From the NCBI GenBank assembly GCA_054601695.1, contig BAAHQB010000047.1, positions 124,001 through 188,000 on the forward strand: a stretch of DNA of 64,000 nucleotides. The letters run 5' to 3'. The translations under genes and the position numbers were made by a program. This stretch comes from Amorphochlora amoebiformis. Its lineage: Eukaryota; Cercozoa; Chlorarachniophyceae. The notes beneath the pieces are model-generated. The model was not told where the DNA came from. It saw only the letters and a list, made by a program, of their open reading frames with translations, and searched no databases. This document shows positions 1 to 64,000 of the stretch, piece after piece (within the stretch, counting starts at the first letter, position 1; the number at the start of each line of letters is the position of its first letter).

Positions 1-66
1 AAGTAGATACATATGTACGGATATTTACGGATATATCGACAATTTGTTATAGTATCTCTTTGATAC

Positions 67-55907
<55,841 letters not shown>

Positions 55908-56130
55908 CTGTCAAACCACCAAAGTCTTCCCCGCCTTCGGTCGAGTTATGGCGATTTCACCAGAAAGTCGGATTTTGTGACTGACCATAATGTCACTGTA
56001 AACACACATATCGAACAAAAGATGACCTGGTATTAACAATCTACTATAAAGATATTATTCGATAAATATATCGACATATCCCAGTTATATGTATTGTTGG
56101 GAAATAAAACCTCGGGTTCCAATATTCAAA
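55908..56130. promoter_or_regulatory. Putative bidirectional promoter between the two genes
   Basis: The two predicted start codons (minus at 55907, plus at 56131) face away from each other across 223 bp. The stretch has no long TA microsatellite, unlike nearly every other non-coding interval of the window, and carries a GC-richer patch near 55930-55980. No TATA box or other named element can be assigned with confidence. If the alternative upstream ATG of the plus-strand gene (56089) is used, the gap shrinks to 181 bp. Confidence 0.5.
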
Positions 56131-56439
56131 ATGGCTGCTGCAAGGCTCGGGATGATGATTTTGGGCGTCCAGGCAGCCCTCAGGGCCCCTATACGTCAAA
56201 ATATGCCTCTAGGGGCCTCTAAATTTCTAAATTCCAACAGCCTGTCGATTAAGTCGTCATTTCGTCAAGAACATTCGCAATACTATCAAGAGAAAAATGC
56301 GGATCACATCAGCGACGCGACAACCCAGCTCCTTCCTCTTCCCTCGACGCTTATTCCGCTCAATTCAACCGATGGATCGCATCTGTTGAAGTCCGACACG
56401 ACCCTCGACTCACCCTATTGGCGTCTGGCCATCCATCTG
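56131..56439 (+). CDS. Phytochelatin synthase exon 1
   Basis: 103 codons from [20 protein letters not shown] to the phase-0 CTG|GTATGA donor. The N-terminal 45 residues are Arg/Ala/Ser/Asn-rich with no acidic residue, compatible with a mitochondrial or plastid transit peptide. The mature family domain begins near residue 76 ([12 protein letters not shown], matching the LPxxLIxLxSxEG start of the family) and continues to YWRLAIHL, which abuts the catalytic-cysteine exon. Confidence 0.88.
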
Positions 56440-57157
56440 GTATGACGAATGTCTTCCACACGTCAATCATGTCAAACAACCGTCCCTTTCTTGTGATTTT
56501 GTAGCTCTTTGTGAGTGTGTGTGTGGTATTGGCTTTATGTTTGGCTTTGTGGAATATGTATGCTGGTGGGGAGAGACACTGTTACATAGATATAGCTTTG
56601 TGTTTTTTAGAAAAAATGATATATTCTCATATTTTCATTCAATAATATTACATAATTATATACACCTACATAATACATACACAATACATACACACTCACA
56701 TACATGCAAAATTACAAAACCACCCAAACACCCTTTCATCAGACTCAGCCGCCCTCCCCCCCCCCTCCCCCCCTTAGGCGACTCAAATCAACCGTGGTTC
56801 GTGTGCGATAGCGACCGCAACTATTGTCCTCAACGCCCTCTCTCCTCCCTCGCTTCATGGATCATATCTCAACCAAACGTCCCTTCTAGCTGAGAGCGAG
56901 TGTGCTAGGCGAGCCGCGGTGGGAGCAAATGGTGAGACCCCTGGTCTGGACGCGGTTTTGGAGCATCTGTCGAAGCATGGTGGGGTTGAGATTTGGTTTT
57001 GTGTTTGTGTGTGTGCGTGTGTGTGTGTTTTTTTGTGTATTTTATATTTATGTATGTGGTTTTTTTTGCTGGTATGTATGTGTGTATGAGTCTATGTATT
57101 ATACGAAGAGGAGTAAGGAAATAAGGTGGAAAGTATGCTGTATAAAAGTGAATATAA

Positions 57158-57206
<49 letters not shown>

Positions 57207-57248
57207 AAAGATAATATTAATTAATAAATTATTCTATAATACCTATAG

Positions 57249-57293
<45 letters not shown>

Positions 57294-57343
57294 CATATAC
57301 ATATACATATATATATATATATAATATAATATATATACATATA

Positions 57344-57399
<56 letters not shown>

Positions 57400-57425
57400 C
57401 GTACATTATATACATATATATATAT

Positions 57426-57498
<73 letters not shown>

Positions 57499-57555
57499 GT
57501 ATGTATGTATGTATATCAATACAAGTATACATCTAAATATATATATATATAAGTG

Positions 57556-57589
<34 letters not shown>

Positions 57590-58781
57590 AATATATATAT
57601 ATATCCACACATGCAAACACATTCATACCCATCCACATACCTACTCACAAAAACATCTACCCTACCAGGATCTACCCTCGATCAAGCTAAATCATACCTT
57701 GAATGCTTTGGTGTGGCCGTTCGCCTCGTTCACGCGCTAGGGGTAAATCTCTAGGGTTACAGCTATCATTATTACCATTCTCGTCAATACTTATCCATGA
57801 AAGTTAGGGTTAGGGTTAGGGTTAGGGTTAGGGTTAGGGTTAGGGTTAGGGTTAGGGTTAGGGTTAGGGCTAGGTCACAGCTATCATTATTACCATTCTC
57901 GTCAATACTTATCCTTTAAAGTTAGGGTTAGGGTTAGGGTTAGGGTTAGGGTTAGGGTTAGGGTTAGGGCTAGGTCACAGCTATCATTATTACCATTCTC
58001 GTCAATACTATCCATTAAAGTTAGGGTTAGGGTTAGGGTTAGGGTTAGGGTTAGGGTTAGGGTTAGGGCTGGGTTACAGCTATCATTGTTACCATTCTCG
58101 TCAATATTTATCCATTAAGTTAGGGTTAGGGTTACGGTTAGGGTTAGGGTTAGGGTTAGGGTTAGGGCTAGGTCACAGCCATCATTATTACCATTCTCGT
58201 CAATACTTATCCATTAAAGTTAGTGTTAGGGTTAGGGTTAGGGTTAGGATTAGGGCTAGGTCACAGCTATCATTATTACCATTCTCGTCAATACTTATCC
58301 ATTAAAGTTAAGGTTAGGGTTACGGTTAGGGTTAGGGTTAGGGTTAGGGTTAGGGTTAGGTTATGGCTTAGGTAAGAATTAGGGTTAGGAATAGGATCTC
58401 GGGTTAGGGTTACGGAAGGTTTAGGGTTAGGGTTTAGGTTAGGGTTAGGGTTAGGGTTAGGGTTAGGGTTAGGGTTAGGGTTAGGTTATGGCTTAGGTAA
58501 GAATTAGGGTTAGGAATAGGATCTCGGGTTAGGGTTACGGTAGGTTTAGGGTTAGGGTTAGGGTTAGGGTTAGGGTTAGGGTAGGGTTGGGGTTAGGGTT
58601 AGGGTTACGTTAGAGGGGGTTTTGTTAGGAGGGTAAGACAGTAGAGTGAGTATATGTTTGATAGATGTATTGTAATATATTCATATTACTCATATATATA
58701 TATATACATATATGTATGCGTGTGTGTGTGTGTTTTATATTTATATTTATAATTATATATATATATATATACATATTATAT

Positions 58782-58812
<31 letters not shown>

Positions 58813-58838
58813 GTGTGTTATATTTATATTTATATTCA

Positions 58839-58889
<51 letters not shown>

Positions 58890-59010
58890 TAATATATATA
58901 CACATACATGATGTATATAATATATATATATATATATATACTGCAAGGAAATTAGGAAAAACAGGATATCAAATACAAACTTTAATATATATATGTGTTC
59001 ATATATATAC

Positions 59011-59063
<53 letters not shown>

Positions 59064-59120
59064 TTGTACATATTAGATTCAACCAGAGGAATTCTACGCG
59101 GATTTGACAGCCGCGACAAG

Positions 59121-59165
<45 letters not shown>

Positions 59166-59223
59166 CATCATTTGTACATATTAGATTCAACCAGAGGAAT
59201 TCTACGCGGATTTGACAGCCGCG

Positions 59224-59303
<80 letters not shown>

Positions 59304-59419
59304 TATAAATATAATATATAAATATAATATATATATATATATATATATGTATATACATCATTTGTACATATTAGATTCAACCAGAGGAATTCTACGCGGA
59401 TTTGACTGCCGCGACAAGC

Positions 59420-59482
<63 letters not shown>

Positions 59483-59613
59483 ATATATATATATAATATA
59501 TATATATATATAATATATATAATATACAATATATATATATATATGTATATACATCATTTGTACATATTAGATTCAACCAGAGGAATTCTACGCGGATTTG
59601 ACAGCCGCGACAA

Positions 59614-59684
<71 letters not shown>

Positions 59685-59895
59685 ATATATATAATATATA
59701 CATATATGTATGTATGTGTATATACATCATTTGTACATATTAGATTCAACCAGAGGAATTCTACGCGGATTTGACAGCCGCGACAAGCAGTGGGGACATC
59801 ATTATTGTTGATTTTAAGCGCTCTTCTGTTGGGTATATATTTCGATGTATATATATATTTATATGTATATATATATATATATGTATGTATGTATG

Positions 59896-59928
<33 letters not shown>

Positions 59929-60033
59929 ATTTATGTATATATGCACGTATATATAGATACTAAAAAATATATATATATTCGCAATATATATCTAATATAT
60001 ATATATATATATATATAAATATATATACATATA

Positions 60034-60122
<89 letters not shown>

Positions 60123-60148
60123 CGTTGTGTATATATATCTACATATAT

Positions 60149-60199
<51 letters not shown>

Positions 60200-60700
60200 T
60201 TATAACATATATATATATATATGTACATTATATTATACACATTTCCGCATATATATATGTGTGTGTGTGTGTTTATAACATATATATATATATATATGTA
60301 CATTATATCATACTCATTTCCGCATACTTTCAATCCTGAATTGAAACTCTGAACCATTTTGAGTTGAGATTTCGGATAATTGCGACCTGTTTCTCTCAGA
60401 CTGGAAGGACATGCCCACTTTTCGCCTGTAGGGGCCTATTCGCCGCCTGGGGCTGATGCTAAGAATGGAGGGAAAGTACTTGTGTTAGATGTGGCTAGAA
60501 TGAGGTATAATATATGTGTATATATATATATACATATATATATATACATATATATTTGTGTGTGTGTGTGTTTCTGTGTGATATATATATACATATATAT
60601 ACATATATATATACATACATATATATATGTGTGTGTGTGTGTTTGTGCGTGTATATATGCATAACATATGAATGTATTGATGAATAGATATCATGTATAT

Positions 60701-60736
<36 letters not shown>

Positions 60737-60774
60737 TGATATCTGAGGATAGGTTCATACACGCATATATTATA

Positions 60775-60818
<44 letters not shown>

Positions 60819-60909
60819 ATATATATCTATGTGTGTATGTGTATATGCTTATGCATATATATGTATATATGTGTATACACATATACACATATGAAGCATG
60901 TATATATAC

Positions 60910-60954
<45 letters not shown>

Positions 60955-61340
60955 ATGTGTATGTGTATATGTTTATGCATATATATGTATATATGTGTAT
61001 ACACATATACACATATGTAAGCATGTATATATACATAATAATTTATATATACATATATATATATACATATATATAATATTTGTAAATAACCGAGTTACGG
61101 TCGTCTCCTATAGGTCCTATGTATTTATAGAATATATATATATATATATATATTAAACAATGTATAATGTTTATATGTTCATATGTACATATTATACATA
61201 TATATATATATATATATTTATATATATGTATGTATATATATATATATACATATATATGTATGTATTGTGCATATTGTAAGATATTGATGAAATGAAAATG
61301 TAAACATATATACACATATGCATATATTTATACACATATA

Positions 61341-61434
<94 letters not shown>

Positions 61435-61589
61435 TAGTCATATTTCCTCTCTTACTGTGATAATGGTATCCTTATATCAATTTGTACACATATATAACCC
61501 TTAGATATCCACATATATGACCCTTAGATATCCCCCATACTGGGTTAATGGTAGGAGTTTCTTAAATGCTATGGTAACAATAGATGATT

Positions 61590-61638
<49 letters not shown>

Positions 61639-61649
61639 CATATATTTAT

Positions 61650-61680
<31 letters not shown>

Positions 61681-63269
61681 CATACACATATGCAAATAAC
61701 ACATACTTACATATACACATATAACCCTTAGATATCCCCCATATTGGGTTGACGGCAAGAGCCTCCTAAATGCTATGGCGACCATAGATGACTCTACACA
61801 CGCGTCAAGAGGCTATCTCATTGTCTGTGAGGTTAGTTTTATCTATCTCTCTCACTCTCTCTTTATATCTCTCTCTCCCTCTCTCTCTTTACCTCTCTCA
61901 CTCTCTCTCTCTTTACCTCTCTAACTCTCTCTCTCTCTGTACATCTCTCTCTCTCTCTATCTTTACCTCTCTCACACTCTCTCTCTGTACATATCTCTCT
62001 CTCTCTCTTTACCTCTCTCACTCTCTCTCTCTCTTTACATCTCTCTCTGTCTCTCTCTCTTTACATCTCTCTCTCTCGCTCTTTACCACTATCTCTCTCT
62101 CTCTATCTCTCTCTCTCTCTCTCTTTACCTCTCTCACTCTCTCTCTCTCTTTACCTCTCTCACTCTCTCTCTCTCTTTACATCTCTCTCTCTCTCTCCCT
62201 TTACCACTATATCTCTCTATCTCTATCTCTCTCTCTCTCTCTTTACCTCTCTCTCTCTCTTTACCTCTCTCTCTCTCTCTTTACCTCTCTATCTCTCTCT
62301 TTACATCTATCTCCCTCTCTCCACCTTTGTAGAAGTAGAGAGAGAGAGAGAGACAGTCTCTCTCTCTTCCCATCCTTTATGTCTCTCTCTCTCTTTAGCT
62401 CTCCCTGTTTCTCTTTACTTCTGTCTCTCTCTCTTTACTTCTCGGTATCTCTCTTCTCATTCTTTATCTCTCTCTCTCTCTTTGCCTCTCTCTCTCTCTC
62501 TTTAGCTCTGCCTCTCTCTCTTTACTACTGCTGTGTCTCTCTCTTCTCATTTTTTATCTCTCTCTCTCTCTCTTTACCTCTCTCTCTCTCTCTCTTTACC
62601 TCTCTCTCTCTCTCTTTACCTCTCTCTTTCTCTTTACCTCTCTCTCTCTCTCTTTACCTCTCTCTCTCTCTCTTTACCTTTGTCTCTCTCTCTTTACTTC
62701 TCTGTATCTCTCTTCTCATTCTTTATCTCTCTCTCTCTCTTTTCCTCTCTCTCTCTCTCTCTCTTTACCTCTCTCTCTCTCTCTTTCTTACCTCGGTCTC
62801 TCTCTTTTTACTTCTGTCTCTCTCTCTTCTCATTCTTTATCTCTCTCTCTCTCTCTTTACCTCTCTCTCTCTTTCTCTTTACCTCTCTCTCTCTCTCTTT
62901 ACCTCTGTCTCTCTCTCTTTACTTCTGTCTCTCTCTCTTCTCCTTCTTTGTCTCTCTCTCTTTACTTCTCTGTATCTCTCTTCTCATTCTTTATCCCTCT
63001 CTCTCTCTTTTCCTCTCTCTCTCTCTCTTACCTCCGTCTCTCTCTTTTTACTTCTGTGTCTCTCTCTTCTCATTCTTAATCCCTCTCTCTCTTTACCTCT
63101 CTCTCTCTCTCTCTTTACCTCTGTCTCTCTCTCTTTACTTCTGTCTCTCTCTTTTCCCAGTCTTTATATCTCTCTCGCTCTGTGTTTTAATCTTTAAATA
63201 GATATTTTGTTAATATTATTATTATTATTTATAAATATATATATACATATATATGTGTGTGTATACATA

Positions 63270-63317
<48 letters not shown>

Positions 63318-63393
63318 GACAGAGTACTATGGTAACTCTACATGACTGTATTAATGTGAGAGGCTTCTCTTCCCCTCTCTTCTCTCTCTCTCC

Positions 63394-63435
<42 letters not shown>

Positions 63436-63652
63436 CTCTCACTCTTTCAATCTTTCTACTCATATGTTTGTCTGATTCTATATTTATACTGTATTATTTA
63501 TCTATATATATATATATATAGTACTTTGAATATATACTATTCAAGGTGGTGAGTTTCTGATCTCTAGTTTTTTTTCCTCTCTCTCTCTTCCCTTTTTAAT
63601 TTCTTTAAATTTCCTTCTCTATCTCCTTTTTCTCTTTCTCTTTCTCTCTCTC

Positions 63653-63686
<34 letters not shown>

Positions 63687-63752
63687 CCTTGTCTAGCTCC
63701 CTCCCTGTCTGTGAAGTATATATTTGTCCAAACTGTGCATTTACACGTACAT

Positions 63753-63792
<40 letters not shown>

Positions 63793-63849
63793 TATGCTAA
63801 TTGTGATAGTACCTCACACTCCCTAACGGTTTGTAAACAGGATGTGTAA
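56131..63849 (+). CDS. Phytochelatin synthase (glutathione gamma-glutamylcysteinyltransferase), split gene
   Basis: Exons: 56131-56439, 56778-56931, 57669-57742, 59744-59832, 60400-60504, 61732-61831, then weaker 63323-63355 and 63841-63849. The enzyme family makes phytochelatins from glutathione (EC 2.3.2.15) for metal binding and metal tolerance, or hydrolyses glutathione in simpler forms. The papain-like triad is visible: Cys112 in [19 protein letters not shown], His215 in [11 protein letters not shown], Asp239 in [16 protein letters not shown]. Other family landmarks are [19 protein letters not shown] before the Cys domain, [26 protein letters not shown], and the closing [19 protein letters not shown]. 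All six main junctions agree in phase. The catalytic core of about 230 residues is nearer in form to short cyanobacterial-type enzymes than to plant ones, and no Cys-rich C-terminal domain is seen. Residues 1-45 are basic and lack Asp or Glu, which suggests an organelle-targeting presequence. An in-frame ATG at 56089 is an alternative start. Confidence 0.9.
56778..56931 (+). CDS. Phytochelatin synthase exon 2 (catalytic Cys)
   Basis: It starts after a long C-rich acceptor tract (56750-56777). [20 protein letters not shown] contains the nucleophile Cys112 in the family context Q-x-N/S-x-x-x-C-G/A-x-A-x-x-x-x-V-L-N-A-L. The exon ends in phase 1 at G|GTGAGA, and phase 1 is exactly what exon 3 requires. 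Confidence 0.92.
57669..57742 (+). CDS. Phytochelatin synthase exon 3
   Basis: 74 bp reading (G)[20 protein letters not shown] to HALG, matching the family segment G-(M/I)-T-L/F-x-Q/E-...-C/H-G-V-x-V. The donor GTAAAT is followed within 60 bp by the TTAGGG macrosatellite. Confidence 0.88.
57758..58618 (+). repeat. TTAGGG macrosatellite in phytochelatin synthase intron 3
   Basis: Arrays of 4-11 TTAGGG units alternate with six copies of a 45-50 bp unique unit (CACAGCTATCATTATTACCA, then TTCTCGTCAATACTTATCC). A second higher-order unit (GGTTATGGCTTAGGTAAGAA then TTAGGGTTAGGAATAGGATC) occurs twice at 58361-58430 and 58482-58548. The unit structure is interstitial telomere-like DNA, with the G-rich strand on the sense strand of the enzyme gene. 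Confidence 0.95.
59069..59832 (+). repeat. Five tandem copies of the exon 4 acceptor and exon start
   Basis: Copies begin near 59058, 59162, 59348, 59546 and 59724. Each holds GTATATACATCATTTGTACA followed by TATTAG (acceptor) and the first 48-50 bases of exon 4 (ATTCAACCAGAGGAATTCTA onward to GCCGCGACAAGCA). The first four stop there and run directly into (TA)n; only the fifth continues into a complete exon. One copy differs by ACTGCC for ACAGCC, and the second lacks the final AGCA. The near-identity implies recent amplification. Confidence 0.95.
59744..59832 (+). CDS. Phytochelatin synthase exon 4
   Basis: 89 bp reading [20 protein letters not shown] and then [10 protein letters not shown], the family's (E)EF...L......FVIVNY.R...G segment just before the catalytic His. 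It enters in phase 0 and leaves in phase 2. Its first 48-50 bp with the preceding acceptor are repeated four more times immediately upstream. Confidence 0.9.
60400..60504 (+). CDS. Phytochelatin synthase exon 5 (catalytic His and Asp)
   Basis: After a TTTCTCTCAG acceptor it reads [13 protein letters not shown], a nine-residue insertion (PPGADAKNG), then [11 protein letters not shown]. His215 and Asp239 are the expected triad members. Their spacing of 24 residues is longer than the 18 of the plant enzymes because of the Pro/Gly/Asp insertion. Confidence 0.93.
61493..61731 (+). repeat. Duplicate (incomplete) copy of phytochelatin synthase exon 6
   Basis: 61521-61592 repeats CCCTTAGATATCCCCCATA and the following bases of exon 6 with about ten differences ([20 protein letters not shown]), then dissolves into (TA)n with no matching donor. 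A third fragment of the acceptor (ACCCTTAGATATCC) lies at 61497-61510. The copy keeps an open frame and an acceptor, but lacks the [11 protein letters not shown] end, so splicing it in would break the enzyme unless an internal GTAACA donor is used. Confidence 0.88.
61732..61831 (+). CDS. Phytochelatin synthase exon 6
   Basis: It reads [20 protein letters not shown] and then [13 protein letters not shown] before GTTAGT. YPPxWV and RGY/F are near-invariant family positions. A diverged copy of the first 65 bp lies 204 bp upstream. Confidence 0.93.
61845..63190 (+). repeat. TC-rich polypyrimidine tract (intron 6)
   Basis: About 1.35 kb of (TC)n broken by TTTACC, TTTACATC and TTTACTTC at about 14-30 bp intervals. 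From 62440 on, a larger unit containing CTTCTCATTCTTTATC recurs five or six times. A single purine island at 62335-62352 (GTAGAGAGAGAGAGAGAGAC) is an inverted stretch. Smaller TC tracts lie at 63364-63440 and 63575-63690. The open frame across it (Ser/Leu repeats) is an artefact of composition. Confidence 0.95.
63323..63355 (+). CDS. Possible phytochelatin synthase exon 7
   Basis: 11 codons ([11 protein letters not shown]) between a GGACAG acceptor and a GTGAGA donor, phase 0 at both ends. It lies beyond the conserved domain, so family similarity cannot confirm it. A following TAAACAG acceptor at 63840 would add GAT GTG TAA and close the protein (63841-63849). Confidence 0.4.
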
Positions 63850-64000
63850 CAGTGTTACACTGCATTTAAATCATAGAGTTTGACACCCGCGTAGTACACG
63901 ATATTAAATATATATATACGTATATATATATATAGATATATATATATATATATAATATATATAGAGAGAGAGATATTATATATATATATATATATTATAC

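Noticed and set aside
57758-58330. Six regularly spaced 45-50 bp units resembling a CRISPR array
   Set aside because: The variable parts are TTAGGG runs, not unique spacers, and the genome is eukaryotic.
61788-63197. 469-codon Ser/Leu repeat ORF on the plus strand
   Set aside because: A composition artefact of the TC-rich intron; its frame is not that of exon 6.

Overview
This window is nuclear DNA from a eukaryote, most likely a unicellular protist or alga. Coding sequence sits in many short exons bounded by GT-AG introns, the introns are packed with (TA)n microsatellites, and vertebrate-type TTAGGG telomere-like repeats are scattered through introns. I cannot name the species. No rRNA, tRNA, CRISPR array or recognisable intact transposon was seen.

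Two divergent genes explain nearly all of the coding signal. (1) Minus strand, from an ATG at 55905-55907 to beyond the left edge: one giant gene that I could chain through 75 exons (13,650 coding bases, 4,550 codons, still open at position 67). Each junction was placed where acceptor, donor and codon phase agree. The predicted protein has an N-terminal half made of small exons with basic, coiled-coil-like segments. A long Glu/Lys/Arg coiled coil (17.3-18.6 kb) follows, then acidic DYSxDF-like segments, two tandem SAM domains (12.8-14.0 kb) and a very acidic C-terminal part. That C-terminal part carries at least ten diverged copies of an amphipathic motif of the type DAITDxIxSxLVxDxLxEI. A centrosome or basal-body scaffold (CEP350-like) is my best guess for its role, but only by general architecture. 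(2) Plus strand, 56131 to about 63.4-63.85 kb: a phytochelatin synthase (papain-like C-H-D triad), in six well-supported exons plus one or two weak 3' exons. The two start codons are 223 bp apart, so 55908-56130 is a likely shared bidirectional promoter.

Layout: 0.07-2.2 kb, last visible exons of the giant gene; 2.9-16.6 kb, large acidic exons, SAM domains and the DAIT-type repeats; 17.1-19.5 kb, coiled coil; 20.5-55.9 kb, some 57 small exons of 11-306 bp separated by TA-rich introns and several TTAGGG-type arrays; 56.1-63.9 kb, phytochelatin synthase, whose introns carry a higher-order TTAGGG macrosatellite (57.8-58.6 kb), five copies of an exon start (59.1-59.8 kb), a duplicated exon (61.5-61.8 kb) and a 1.3 kb TC-rich tract.

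The most unusual pattern is repeated local duplication of intron 3' ends together with the beginning of the following exon, each copy set between (TA)n arrays. It is seen in both genes. No functional link between the two genes is evident beyond the shared upstream region.
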